Positions 30,410-44,000 of a stretch of DNA of 64,000 nt are shown in pieces (position 1 is the first letter of the stretch; each line of letters starts with the position of its first letter). Both the position numbers and the translations under genes were made by a program. Source of the DNA: Cyclospora cayetanensis (lineage: Eukaryota > Apicomplexa > Conoidasida > Eucoccidiorida > Eimeriidae); contig NW_020312110.1 of NCBI RefSeq assembly GCF_002999335.1, positions 26,061-90,060 on the forward strand, in the 5' to 3' direction. The notes beneath the pieces were generated by a model. That model searched no databases. It saw only the letters and a program-made list of their open reading frames with translations, and was not told the origin of the DNA.

Positions 30410-33400
30410 CAGCAGCAGTCAGACGCCGCTGGCCGTGCTTTTTTGCTGTAATTGCTACAGCAGCATTTGAGTTAGTGGCTCGCCAGCGATAGACACAGCT
30501 CTTGGGGCGAAGGTGCACGGGAGTACTACAATATATATGTTTCCATATATAGTATTGCAGCGCAAACTTCGTGTCGTCTTCACTTCGAGCTGTGCGGCTT
30601 TTCCATTTACTTCTCCCTGCTGACAGACACATTGTTGTCGTAGGATTTGTGTCTTGTGGTTCTGCATATGCTGCTGCTGCAACTATGGCCACTTCAGTCG
30701 TTGCTCGCCTTGTAGTATTGTAGTTCGTGAGCGAGTTGTCCGTGCACGGAAGCTGCAACAAAGGGGGCACATGGAGACAGCTCAATCTGCACTTCCCTTT
30801 GCCCGCTGCCCCCACAGTCGGGTAACAGCATGCTGCGCTTGCACTACCTGTTGCTGCAGTAGCCATACACACACGGTTTGTGCTTTGTAACAGCCAACAG
30901 CGACCAGCTTGGTGCAGCAGCCCTTGCTAGGTGCATCTGCTGAGGCGTAACGCCGTGTGCTGCACACCAGCGGGCTCGCCATCCCTTCTTCAGCCTGTAG
31001 GGGGTGGGTGGGGGCGTTACACATCAAGAGGCCTTCGGAGTCGCGAGTTTGCTACCTGGGGGTGTTATTCAGTAGGAGTAAACAGCAACATCGGTTCCTC
31101 AGACAGGAAGTACGCACAAAGGACTTCCCGTCTGTACTGCCGGTGAGGGAAGAAAAGTCCATGCTGTCAGTATTTTGATTAGGTGGTATGGCATGGGGGA
31201 AGAGCGTCACGGTTTAAACTGGGGGCGTTCTAGCGCACGGGGGAAAAGTTCATGGCGGCGAGGGCAGGAAAGAATTCCGTCCGACGTTACAGGGGAGTTG
31301 TGTCTCAAGTAGCTGTATGTCGGCTGCCGTATGGAGGCGTTATCCTTTGCAAAGCAAAGGAAGAGGGCATATGGCCATTCACACATCGTGGGTCGCTTTC
31401 TGTCATGATGGGAGCGCGGTACGCTTCCAGGAGGGAATGCAGGCTCTTTGCAACCACATGGTCATCCTTATTCCAAAAAAAGCGACGGGCTGTTTGCACG
31501 CATAGCGTAATCAAGAGTGACAAACGCAAGACAGGTTGGCTGGGGCGTAGCTTGCTCTGATACGGAGATTCTTCATGCTGCAACCCGATTGTCTCGAAGG
31601 CTCTTGCTCCTTGTTTATCGCCCTCCCTTACTTTCCTCGGCGAGCAGCAGATAGCTACACCTCCGAGAGCCTCTGGTGTGAGCTGCTCTCCACGATCACC
31701 TAAGGTCTTCATAGGAAGACAGTTTACTACTGGCTCAATACGAACTTACTAAGAAACTATGGAGTGCCTCTCAGAGGGGCTCTTTCCTGTGTCTGCCTGC
31801 GCCCCTCAAGATTCCCGAAATCACGGAAGAAGGGCAGCTAGGGAACACAGCTGCACCCTGTATGCAGTCCGAGAGTTCACAGCTAGTTGCACATAGCGTC
31901 TAGCAAAAATGCAAACATAATTGACTTTTCTTGTATCGACCGAACAGTATTCCAAATTAAAAAAGATATACGGACGGGCAAACCAGTCAGCCACATCTGC
32001 ACTAATTGTTAGTTTAGTACGCCCAGTGTAGCAGTAGATTAGGTATGGCTTTTTTCACGTTATTATCCCCCAGCCCCCACTCATTTCAAAATACTAACTC
32101 CCGTGTTTCTCGTGTACCTGTCAAGTCCAAATGCATACAAGACAGCAGAAGAGTTCTCGCCCGATCGCCACTCCGCATGGAGCTAGAAACGCGGAAAGTG
32201 GTGCAATCAAGAAGAGCGTAGTATGGACCAACCGGCACATATACCTCGATAAGGAGGAAGACACACACATCAGCCAATAATGAACGAGCGACCAAGCCAA
32301 TGAAAGCACGGAGGCGCGATGGCCCGCTGTCATCAGAGCGCGCCCGCTGTCATCAGAGCGCAGAAGTATGTGAGCCTCTTGCTACTACAAAAAACAGCAC
32401 AGCAAAATGTGTGAATGGGATCAAAACACGCACTATTTTAAGAGAGCCTTTCCTCCCCCTGAAGCAGTTTCTGCATGCAGAAACAGTGGTTGCATCAAGC
32501 AGAGTCGGTTTCGAACCCCCCGAACAGACCCATAAGGAAGAATGTAGGAAGAAACGGTTGCGAGTGCCTACGCATAATCCGCATGTAATGAACAGCCTAG
32601 CAACATTAGCCGAAAATGTTTCAAGCAAAACCCATGAATATAGCTGTTTAAGGCAAGGCTTGCGTTGGGGAAGGGCAAATACCAACATGCAAGATGGACA
32701 TTGTCCATGGTAACTAGCCGTCTTCTAACAGCGCAGCCACAAAATTCTGTTGTATGCAACGAAGCCGACATCCTGCAATAACTACTGAGGCTTGCACTCC
32801 AGAACACAATTATCAAACACCTCCCGCCTTGTCTGTCTTCAGCTGCCAATGGTCCTAAAATTGAGTACTTCTACGGATCCCTGTGGATCCTTCACCCCTT
32901 TTGGGGTAGTTTTTAAGCGCAGCCAAGTCTGCAAATAATTTGGGACGCTCCAACACTTCTCCAAGAGCCTAACAATGATTGTCATGTGGTACCTCCAACT
33001 TTTAAAGATTTCGATAGTGTAGGAGAAAGTACTGATTTGAGAGAGGCTGGAAAGTGGTCCTAGCCACCTGGCGGTAAACTTCTGAGTGTGGGCGCCTCTT
33101 GGCGCACCTCGTACAGATTGCCGATTTGCCAGGATCAAGGCTCCAAGCTCGAAACACAGAGCTGACCGCCGCCTATCGATTAAACGTGCTTATCTCTCTT
33201 GAGCTTTGCGCATACCATTGCGTGCAGAAACCACCTGCATGTTGACTTCTTTGCTTCTCAAAGTGGCTGCTGATCTTTGACCAATAGGTGCAGGCCTCGA
33301 TTGGAGAAGGGCGCAGCAGTGTGGACCAGGAGTGTGGGAGAATAAAAGGCAGTCGAGTCTGTTGTTGTATTATGAATCCAGTCGTCACACGGAAGAAATC

Positions 33401-35150
33401 AAGCCTAGCAATTTATGGTCCTGTAGTCACAAATCCTGAGGGTGCAAGCTGTCTGTTCATTTGCCTCTGGGCAATTCGTAGTGGCCATATCGTGATCTGT
33501 GGATAGGAGTGGCATACAGACACGACAGAGCACACTAACGAACTTCAAATCTCAACCCGTGAAAATACTTCTAGAAACTCCATGAATCCTTTAATCATAA
33601 GTTAAAGCTGACTGGATGACTGCCTGATCCGTGACACAGCCGAAGCAAGGGAAGAAACGGCATAAATTTCTGGTTCCGTCGACCACTGCGTAGATGCTTT
33701 CGTGACGATATCCGGCACCCCAACTCTAGAGTTCAACATCAAATCGGTTCAAATTCTTTCGAGAAGAGGACGGCTTTGCAGGAGGCTGTGTTGACAAGAT
33801 TTGAGCGGTTTCACCTACTGACAAAATGGGCATGAGAGTACCGCCACGCGGCGCAACCACAGCCACCGGAGAGACCATCAGGGCCTTTCCACTGCAGTTT
33901 GCATGAAACGAGGGCCATAATCATTACAACCAAATGCACTGCACAAATCAACACTGCGATGCGGATTTTGGGATTATAAATGGCAGAGTCCAAGCGTTTT
34001 TTTTGACAATGCCAGGCCAAGACTAAGGTTTTGTCGTTGCGGCTTTGGGTAATAGTAGCATATCTCTTAGTGTCGAAAGCATGGAAGTTTTAATGTATAC
34101 GGTAAGAACTCACAAACACGAGCAAATGTGCTTTACACTAGTGAATCACTGGGGCGTCGTAAGAGCGCGTTGGCAACCACTTGCGTGATGCCTGTGCTCA
34201 AACCACTGAAAAGCTGTAAGGTTGTCAGAGTCACAAAGCTCTTAGTAAGGTAAAGTACAGGACTATGGTCCATCTGAACAGTACAGTGACGCAAACACAA
34301 ATACCGCTGAATCTTTAACGCCGATAACACCGTTTATTGTTCCGTTTCCCGCATTGTATACCGCTGCTCGCATTCGGTGATGTGCTGAAGCGAGGAGGTA
34401 ATAGCTTAGTGCTTTGGAGACCATATGAACTGTTAATAATGATACCACAAACCCTTGATCACTACCATCGGCTGGTATATCTAAATGACGCTCATCTTGG
34501 GGCAGCACGAGTAGCAGAGCTGTAAGGCGGCCGGTATGCATCCTGCTGCTACATCCATCGCCTCTAGCCAAGTCACACTCTGCTTTTGCTTACGTAGATC
34601 AGTCAAAAAAGCAGCGAGCGGAGCGAATGTAGGAATGAAGTATCTGAACTAAGCTAGGTGCCAGTACAATTCAGTAGCGTCCCTGCAGCAGCGTAAAGGT
34701 AAAGGTCACGTCTTGAGTACCTCAGTTTATGCTGAATCTGGCTCAATTTCTTTGACCAAAACCCCCTTTTCGGCATATATAACTATTCACATGAAATACG
34801 AACACTCGCATGTCTTCACATAACACAGCTTTCCTGCAACAGCTGACGCTCACTCCGTAGGTACATGAGGTGCCTTTAGATGTTTCTGCTGAAGAGCACG
34901 GCACCGTTCGTATCGACACCCATCTAAATCTCCTTTGATATGCACAGAAAGCTCCCATGTAACTCTCCAATGCAGTTCACGTGGATTATTAACAAGCCTT
35001 GAAGGCATACAGCTATGCTCGAGCTCACGAATGTGAATGTGGACCGCTGTTTTGCGTCCGTCATCAGGGCGAACGAAGATTTGTGTAGAAAGCGACGGTA
35101 AAGACAAATGCCGAGTAGACCGCGGATACGTGTAATTTGTGATTTGCTGC
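30410..35150. other. Gene-poor repeat island, left part
   Basis: After the SAP18 stop no frame shows coding-like composition or joinable exons. Short ORFs (for example 31252-31560, 32300-32713, 34263-34571) lack the CAG bias of neighbouring genes. One dispersed repeat copy lies at 31790-32045; the rest is unassigned. Confidence 0.55.
31790..32045 (+). repeat. Dispersed LTR-like repeat, copy c
   Basis: GCGCCCCTCAAGATTCCCGA (31800) leads into TTCACAGCTAGTTGCACATA (about 31875), then TCTAGC and CGAACAGTATTCC (about 31940), and a block close to CGGGCAAACCAGTCAGCC. Order and spacing match copies a, d and g. Confidence 0.7.
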
Positions 35151-35179
35151 TAAAAGACACTGGAAACTTCCGCTTCACA

Positions 35180-36950
35180 GTAGTTTGATTCAAGGGGTCA
35201 AAGTTGCAAAGCCTTCTGTTCTGCTACCAGTCAGTAAGTTTAAATGTTAGGCACTAAGCTAGCGAGTGACCAGGCCTATTGCATTCTTGCGTTGTTTCCT
35301 CGAGTAGCCGATCCACTGGACACCTAGTTTCAAGCACCGAAATCAATCCTCTACAACTACTGTGTGCTTTTAGAAACGCGAAATTGCCCCATGCTGAGTC
35401 TCAGCTGAGGATCTATCCTCCGTAACCCTTTATAATGTGCCACTGGCTGGGAGGGAGACTTGCAGTTTCTTTGATGCGTCTGATTTACTTGCAAAGCACT
35501 CTGCTTCCGCTGGCTCAGTCCCGTTGTTCAAATTATGTGGATTTTTGCATGTGCTTGCCGTTCTAGATGAGTTGACCCTATTTTTCAAAATAAAACTAAG
35601 TGCAATGTTGAGGGGCTGTGAGTGGTTGCCCATAGGCGCTGGGTCCTTCTGGCTTTGTTTTTGCGTTCGCTTTAGGCTGTAGGCTGGGGTCAATTGACAT
35701 AGCCGTGGAATCCCTAGGTTTTGAATACCGCCTTGGTTTTTCTTTTTTAGCGGGAGGCGCAGAATCTGCCTTCGTTTGTTCATAAATCCTCGAGCAGAGC
35801 ATCATCTGCAGAAGTCCCGCCGTGGGGTGTTTAACTAATCGCTAATTGCTACCTCTCCCCTGACCACCAGCGTGACACTTCAGGTAGACCCGAGATAAGC
35901 CACTGGTAGAGCAACTGGTTTCCCACGTTGTGACTTTGCAAGACAATGTTTCGGATTCCTAGCACTGCCGATCTACTGAAAGATGTCTCTGCGTAAGCTT
36001 TCTAAGCTCTCGCAGTGCCGGCAGCTAAGCTGATTTCGGCATGAACCGATGCTTCACCACTTGCGTAAAGGCTGAAGCAGTTCTAGTTCCTGCACACTAG
36101 CGCCTTCCTCTGCACGAGTGCAGTTATCGTTGAAAAGCTTCTTCCTCAAATTACCACGCCGCGAGGCGTATTTGTTTCTCTTCATTTGAGGTCATCTGAA
36201 GGTTATAAAGCAAGGAACATCTCCGAACCGCTCATGAAATCTGTAAGTGATTGCCCATCCTTACGTGTGGCATTCTCTTCTGGTCGCCAATACCGCATCC
36301 ACGCATCCCGAACCTTCTAGTATCTGAAAAATCATGGCGTTTTACCAGCTGGGGGCCACACTGCATTTACCTCAGCTTGTAGGCCACCTTTGCCACCCGA
36401 AAATGCGTTGTGTAGTCTGACAGTTGGAGACTTTCCCTCCTCCGTTCTGCTGATGGAAACCAACTTATAGAATTGCGTAATGTTTCGATCGAGACTGAGC
36501 TGTTTTGGGCCACTGCATCCACAGCCAGTGGATGGGCGAGTAACCGCTACACCGCTTTATGCATTGTTTCCACCTGTAGGCTCCCATCTAATTCTTTAGT
36601 AGACACTCTAAGCTCCAGGCTAAGTACAAGCCTAATAAAAAGCGGTTCATGGTTTTTCTCGAAGGATGGCTCACTACCCCTTCCTGCCTCCCTCAGCACT
36701 TCCGACATGAGGCGGAGAGGGGCAGATAGGATACACGTAGCTGCATTCTCTAAGCGGTCCTAGCATTCACAACTGGTTGCACGTAGCATCTAACGCACAC
36801 GCTCATCACATTGTGTCTTGTAGTGCCGAGCTGAACCCCCACGAGCAAATACAAGATAGGAACAGCCAATCCATGGAACCATTTGTCTATCAGTTCTAGC
36901 TAAACTGTAATTAGTGTAGTGGAAACTGCCAAAGTGTAGTTTCGCCCGCT
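35180..36950 (-). mobile_element. Degenerate LTR-retroelement-like relic, copy 1
   Basis: This segment is homologous, inverted, to 45560-47160. Shared blocks include ACTGTGTGCTTTTA (35361), GATGCGTCTGATTTACTTGC (about 35475), CCCATAGGCGCTGGGTCCTT (about 35629), GCGTAAGCTTTCTAAGCTCT (about 35991) and CACGCATCCCGAACCTTCTA (about 36300). Its right end carries the dispersed repeat (CATTCACAACTGGTTGCACG, about 36764). Read on the minus strand, 35690-35440 corresponds to the zinc-knuckle region of the other copy but contains stops, so the copy is dead. The left repeat is eroded. Confidence 0.55.
36690..36950 (+). repeat. Dispersed LTR-like repeat, copy d
   Basis: The core CATTCACAACTGGTTGCACG (about 36764) is followed by CATCTAACGCACACG and ends near AGTGTAGTTTCGCCCGCTAC. 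It forms one end of the degenerate element copy 1. Confidence 0.65.
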
Positions 36951-37280
36951 ACAGAGAAACTTGAGACTGCACTACACTCACGTCCTCCGGGCCGTAGCCG
37001 CACAGCACTCGTGGTTGCACCCATGTACGAAGCAGCCGCATCAACAAGAGTGGTACTGTTAGCAGAAGGAGCAACTTGCAGGAAGAGGTAACAAGAACAG
37101 CAGCAGTAGCAGCAGCAGCAGCACCTCTGCATTTCTCGTGGTCTGTGTCTGGTAGTGGACCTTCATTGGCGCGATCCGCCGAATAGTCCAGACCAGCCTG
37201 TCGGGGCTTTCGTCTTCTGAGAGGATGACACTTGATACGAGGCGCATGCACACGACACTGAAGATTTAGGTTCAAGAAGG

Positions 37281-38047
37281 GTGAGGGGTGTTGGTGGCCG
37301 CGGAGGAGTGAAACCGCGATTTGGATCTTGCCTGACGGCGCAGCACAGTAGTGGGTGTCTCATGAACGCGGGGGAGCATAAAGGGTTCATTGCCAGTGCA
37401 GAGCGATCTCGAACAAAAATGCAGCATTCCGTGACGAGAAAGGCGGAAGGAAGCGGCGGGAAATCCAGCAGCTTCGCGCCGCTACCTGCGCTCTGCCGAG
37501 CAGCCACGGTTGCAGCTGCTGCAGCGCTGCCCCTTGACAGAGGTTTACGGTTTGGAGTTATCTTTACTTTTTAATGAATTACAAGTGGTTTCAGCAGGCT
37601 TGGAGTAGCTGCTGCTTCAGGGCAACAAGCCACCGTCCGTTGACATGCGGCGGCAAAGGTGGAGCTGGGGTCTCCCTCTGTCTGTCGAAACCCTGTCTGC
37701 TGCTTCGCCGTTGCGCCTTTGTCTTCGCGTGTATATTTGGCAACAGCAACAGCGCCAATAACCGCAGTTGGAGCAGCGGACTCAAAGGTTTCCTCCAGAC
37801 GCTCTGGTGCTGCGCGGCTCTTGAACGCTGGTGTACTGTGGCTGCGGATGCAGCAGCAGCAGCAATGCCGCGGCCAAAGTAACACTGCAGGGGCCGCTGC
37901 CCTCCGAGCAGCAGAAGTTGCAGCGCCTGCCGTCGCGTCTGCCACTCCCGCTGCAGGCAGCAGCTCCGCAGGTGTAGCTACAGCGGCACCACGTGTCTTC
38001 GCGATCTCTAGAGCGGCAGGGGCTGCAACCACCGCAGCGACGGCAAG
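37281..38047 (+). other. Possible 5' exon(s) of the PP2C gene
   Basis: An ATG at about 37362 opens a charged frame (MNAGEHKGFIASAERSRTKM) ending in an Ala run with a possible donor near 37543. A second Ala-rich frame spans 37659-38072. Both are on the strand of the phosphatase gene, but the joins to 38048 were not resolved; they may equally be leader sequence. Confidence 0.3.
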
Positions 38048-41000
38048 ATGTGGCGGATGGCTGCACTTCTAGGCGCAGGAGCCTCTACAGAGCCTCCCCA
38101 TCAAAGTCGCCTGGCCCCTCTCTCGCTGCCCCCCTCTGCAGCTGCCGACTGCAGTGCGTCGACCCTTCCCCTGCTCCAGAGAGATTTGCTTCTGCAGTGC
38201 AGCCGAGGCACGCGCAAAGGCGAGCTTTACGTTCTGCAGCGCAACACGTCTCTGGCGGTAACAGCTGCTGCGGCTGCAACACCAACTCCAGCTGCTGCGG
38301 CTGCGCCTCCTCCAGAGAGGCATGCCGAGTCTGGGAAGCAGCAGCGAGGGGCCGAAGGAGCAGCTGATGCTGGTGCTGATGCGGCTATGACATCGTACGA
38401 TGCTTCGAAAACGACCTCAAAACTTGAGCAGCCACAACAAGCGATAGGGCTTCCGCCAGAGGGAGGTATGCTACGCTGCACACCGCCGACTCCTGCTGCC
38501 CCTGTTGCTTTTGTGATCACTTAGCGGGTTTAATGGCAGCTGTTGCTGCAGCCACACTGCCCTGCCTGCCTGCCTGCCTGTGTATGTATGTATTTGTGCC
38601 TGCATGTGTTTATGCCTGCATGTGTTTATGCCTGCGTGTGTTTGTGCGTGTATGTGTCTGTCTGCCTGCCTGTCTGTGTGTGTCTTGATTCTGCAATACG
38701 AGTATTGGTGCTTTTGTTGCCGCTGCTTCTTCTCTTGCGCCGCAGTTTTGTGGCTTGAAGTCCGAGGCGATCGAGCTACTCCGATTGCTCCCTCCCTGGT
38801 GGGGGTTGCTGCCGTTACCATCCCTGCAACGCAAGCAGGCAGGCGTGAGCGGCTCGTGCAGTGCCTCGAACTGCGGGGTGCTCCCCGGTTGGTTCTGGAG
38901 ATGGAAGAAGCCTCCGCTGGCGGCAACAACGGCAGAGATTTGCTGCTGGAGTTTCTTGAAGTCTACGGGCTGCTGCACCTCGCCGCTCCCATCCGCAGCA
39001 AGCTGCAGCAGCAGCTGCAGCTGCGAGGCTGCTGCTGCAGGAGGGGCCGTCTACAGCAGATGCTGCGGAATAGACAGCGACTCCAGGGGGTCCGCGCAGT
39101 CGTAGGAGGAGAGCTGCTGCCAGCACTTGCTCCAACAGAAGCACTTGCTGCAGCAGAAGCAACGGCCTCGAAAGCAGAGGCATCCGCTGCTTCAGAGGCA
39201 CTCGCTGCAGCGGAGGCTTTCGCTGCAGCAGAGGCATCCGCTGCTTCAGAGGCACTCGCTGCAGCGGAGGCTTTCGCTGCAGCAGAGGCAACGGCCTCGA
39301 AAGCAGAGGCAGGGGTTGCACAATTCCCTCTTGGAGGAGCAGCTGAAGGGGTGGCTGCAGGGGCAGCTGTAGCGCAGAACGGCAGTGCACACCATGGCAA
39401 CAGCTCGAACGTGGGAAGCCTAAGCAGCACTTGCATCTCCACTATCACGGCATTGGAAGAAGCTACAGCCTGCGAAGCGGCAGCGGCAGCCTTAGTAGCA
39501 TCAGGAGGTGTCGCTGCTGCAGAGGTGCGCGTCTGTGCGTTGCTTTCCTCGGGTGGAGTCGATAATTCTAGCCTTAGCAACAGCGGCTGCCTCAATGGCG
39601 ACTGCAGGAGGCCAGAGACTGCTGCTGCAGGCGCTTTAGAAGCCGCTAGCAGTCCTTCGCATAGTCCATCAGCAGAGCAAGTCGAGTATTCCGTGCCGGA
39701 GGTGAGCAGCAGGGGGAATGGAAAGGCGAGCAACTGTGGCGACTGTTGCGACTGGTGCTTGGCGCATCCTTTGGAGTGCTTGTACGGCTTGGGGGCTGAG
39801 CATTTTCTTGCGCCTCATCATAGCAAGGCGCAGCCGCAGGCGATTCTCCAGCAGCCTCAGAAGACGAACGATTTTCGTCGGCCTCGTCAACCCTCAGTCC
39901 TTAGTCCCCTTGTGCTTCCCCCGCCTAGCAGCAGCAACGGCAGCGTTAGTGGCACTAATGGTCACAGTGGCATCAATGGGAGCAGTGGCAGCAGAGTCAG
40001 CGCGCGTCAAGATGACGCAGTTGAAGTGAGCGCAGAAGACTGGCTGCGATGGCGTTTGGCCTGCAGCGAGATGAGCTCGTTTCTACCCTCCGAGACAAAA
40101 GGCAGACGACTCCTTCTCAAGAACGCGACAACGCAAGAAGTGCTTGCGGCTGTTTCTTGGGCAGGTCTTTGCATTCTGTCTGCGGCTGGTGGTAGCAGCA
40201 GTAGCAGCAGCAGCGCTGCACGCTGCACAGTGCCTCCTCCTCTGAGGATGTCGCTTTCTCGACGGCCTCCTGCGGTGCTACCCACGCATAACCCCCATCA
40301 AGGAGCGGCACCAGCAGCCACGAAGAAGCTGCTGAGGACGCCCATAGACACGCGGAGAGGCTCGAATGAGGCTGCTTGTGCTGCCGCTGCTGGAGGCAGC
40401 AGCAGCACAAGCAGCCTCAGTGGCAGCTTGGGGGGGGGGGGGGTTCCTTTGCCCCTGCATCCTTCGGCTCCTGCGATGATTGGTGCTAGCAGCGCTTCCA
40501 TGGGCCCCTTCGCTCGTCGTGCAGGGAGTAGTGCTCTTCGAAGCGGACGAAATTTCTGCAGAGACTTTGGCAGCCGCAGCAACGCGCGGGCATCCTTCTG
40601 CGGCAGCAGTCTTGCCAGCAGCAGCACTTTGTGGGGGGAGCAACGCACTCTGCGATCGCCTGCTGCGGGAGCACCGCTAGACCACGGATGGGTGCATATC
40701 AAAAGGCACTGCATGCAGCAACAGCAGCAGGAGCGGCAGGAAGACAGGCTAGAACCGACAGAGCCTGTTGTTGCTGCTGCTGGTGCCGTTGTTGCTGCTG
40801 CTGCTGTTCAGCGGCAGTTCGCCTCATCTCCCTCTCTCTGCACCCGCACAAGCCATCTGCAGCAGCCTGAGCACTGGAGCAGCAACACAGGGCTGCTGCA
40901 TCTTGGCGCATTGACAAGCAGGGATTGTCTCTCGTATTCGCAGCACCAGCAGGAACCGCCTTGGCAAGACGAACAGCGCCTGCAAGATGCTTATGCGCAG

Positions 41001-44000
41001 AGGAGTTGCGAAACTTCTTCATCCGACGCAGGCACCTTGAAGCCATTGGATTCTCCCGCAGCACACCAGCTGCAGCAGGAGGAGACAGTGCAGCGGCAGC
41101 AACAGGAGCCGCAGCTGCAGCAGGAGGAAACAGTGCAGCAGCAGCAACAGGAGCACCAGCGAGATACAGTCAATCACCAGCTGCAGGAGCAGCAGCAGGG
41201 GGAAACTTTGAAGCCACAGCCGCAGCAGCAGCAACAAGATACACTCAATCACCAGCCAGAGAAGACACTACTGAAAGAACAGCTGCATCACCAGCAAGGC
41301 TTCCCCGCTGACTGCACCTCTGCTGTTGCTCCTGCTTCAGCTGGGTCTAGTAGAGAGGACCTTCTAGAATTGTTGACTTGCAGCAGGAGGCTCACTAGGG
41401 TGGCTGTTGCTGAGGGTGACAACCACATGCAGCAGCGTTTAGGACCTCGTCTTTTCAAAGAGTCTGCTTTTCACTGCAGCGCTGCAGCAGAAACTGACAG
41501 AGTTGAAGTCGCGACAGCGAAGGATGCAGCAGTAGGAGTCCTTTCAACGGATTCTCCTCGTGGAGGCAGCGATGCCTCCGATGAACACCCTTCTTTTTGC
41601 TTGCTGTCGACGGCGCCATCAGCAACAAAGATGACGCTCTCGTCGACAAGCGTCCTAACAGTAGAGGAGGAGGGCATGTTTTATGCTTATGCAGCTGCTC
41701 CTGCTGCCAGCATCGAGTCGGCACGTGGCGTCGAAGCCGCCGCAGAAGCTGGTAAATTTGCTGATGAGGCTTCTGCCGCTTCTTCCAAGGTGACAGAGCT
41801 CTCAGAATGTGATGTGCTGGACAGAGGCGGTGAGGAGTTCGTAGAAGATGTGGCAACTGCTGCCTTCCCTACACCACCAAGACCCCTCGCGAACGGAGCG
41901 CGCGTTCCGCCTCCACTTGACGGTGATGCGCGAATGTCATTAACAGTTCTGAGTCATTCCGAAGGCTTCCCAGTGGTGCCTCTGCATGCACATGCAGCGC
42001 CTGCAGGCATGACATGTGCCGCATCGAGTGCTGCAGCTGCATGCAACGAGCACCTGGGACCAGCAGTAGCAACACTGGAAGAGGCAGCACTCATATCCCG
42101 ATCGCCTTCCCCCTCTCCTTTGCAGTTCACTTGCACAGAGAAGCTTTCCCAGCTCTCGGCGGACGCAGTGACTTCAGCACAGGCAGCAGCAGACTCTCTC
42201 TCGACAGCAGCAGACTCTCTCTCGACAGCAGCAGATTCTCTCTCGACAGCAGCAGATTCTCTCTCGACAGCAGCAGATTCTTCCTCGACGGCAGCAGAAA
42301 AAACGGCCGCTATAGTCCCCTCCTCCATCTCCTTCGCTGCAGCACAGGCCCCAGAGAAGGGCCCTGCAACAGCTGCTGCAGCTGAGGCATCTCCTTTAAA
42401 GGCTGAAACAGCAATAAGAGACACTGCACGGACTCCAACATCAACATGTATTCTTTCCAGCAAAGAAACTTCCCTAGCAACACCAACCCCACCAGGACCA
42501 CCCAAGGTCGCACCAAATGCAGTAGCAGAAAACACGCCGGAACGGATTTTGGGCTTCTTCTCTCCGTTTGGCAGTGATGCTGCCCTTCCAGCTGCATCCT
42601 CGGATACCATGCCTTTCGTAGCCTCCCCTGTCACCGTCTCTGCCACACGGCGATCTCCTGGTGTGGATGCAGTGGAGCACTATCCGGCCGATTCACTCGA
42701 GCACCAGCTGCAGCAGCATAAGCAGCAGCAGCAGCAGCGTCGGTCCGTCACGAGGACAGTCGCATCCGCCCTTGCGACAATTGGCACGGTGCCACAGGAG
42801 CAGCAGCTGCAGCAGCAGCTGCAGCAGCAGCAGCCGCAGCAGCAGCAGCATGCATATAGGACAGTGCAGAAGGCTGGAGAACTTGTAGAGGGGACAGCAG
42901 AGGTGGCAGCAGGAGGAGCCGCATCGCCTCGTGTTGTTAGTGCTCACAGCAGCTTTTTCTCCGGAACGTTCACTCAAGGAGAAAACAGCAGTGCCAACAA
43001 CGTCAGCTTTGCGAGAAGAAGCAATGCCAGCAGCAACCGGCAGCAGCTCCGCTGGGCTTCTCTTGGCGTTCGCGAGTTGCGGAGGCGCATAGGAATCGAG
43101 GATAACAGCAGTGACAGCAGCAGCAGCAGCAGCGATGAGGACGGCGCTGCAGCCAAGGGCAGTTGTCGGAAGTCTTGGGATGTGCGACTGCAGCAAGCCC
43201 GTGACCTTTTACTGCAGGAGCAGCAGCTGCAACAGCATCCCCAGCTGCACCATCAGCAGCGTGGATGTGTCGTACTGCCAGGGGAGTTCCCTCCACTGCT
43301 AGTCGAATTCAGTGGCGGCGTGTATCATATTCGACTGCAACAGCAGCAACAACAGCAGCAACAACAGCAGCAGCAGCAACTGCAGCAACAACAACATTTG
43401 GGACCGTCTACCGACGCTGCGACGGCAGCTCCTGGATCGACCGTAGAAGTAAATTACGTTGTATTCTGCAAAAGGAGCGACTCTACGGCTAGCCACGCCG
43501 CCGCAAAGGGCGTCAATGCTAGTAGTGCGAGCCATGTGGAGCCTCCTGCCGCACTGCTGCAGATTCCCCTTTGGTCGTCTCAGCGCGCTCGCTCCGGCGA
43601 CCGCCTCTATGTAAATGGCTGCATTTGGGAGGTAAATCGATTTGCTGCAGCAGCTGCAAGGCGGCAGGGGTTTAGGGCTTCTATGGAGGATGAGGAGTTG
43701 CTTTTGGACTGCCTTCCCGTGGGGGAACGGCTCAGCGCGTCCTTTTACGGAGTCTACGATGGCCATGGTGGGCGCGACTGCGCGCGCTTCGTGCAGCAAC
43801 GCTTGCATCAGCAGCTGCAGCAGCAGCTGCAGCATCGGTGTGGCAGCTTGGATCTTTCGCCGAGTGTCTTTGTGGATGTGCAAGCGTCGTTGGTGCGCGC
43901 GTTTCTGTCTACGGACCGGCAATTTTTGCGAGAGGCACACCCTTTTCAGCTCAGTGGCTGCGCCGCAGTGACGGTGGTGCTCATGGAAGGTTTGCTTTTT

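Noticed and set aside
35430..35783. 117-codon minus ORF and overlapping plus ORF (FFDASDLLAKHS type) as a conserved gene
   Set aside because: A similar peptide at 46624-46848 (-) arises because both are copies of the same degenerate element; the copies are broken by stops in the likely sense frame.
38580..38745. Cys-rich, hydrophobic N terminus of the long PP2C frame
   Set aside because: It is the microsatellite of intron 1 read through by chance; a phase-matched donor (38466) and acceptor (38745) remove it.
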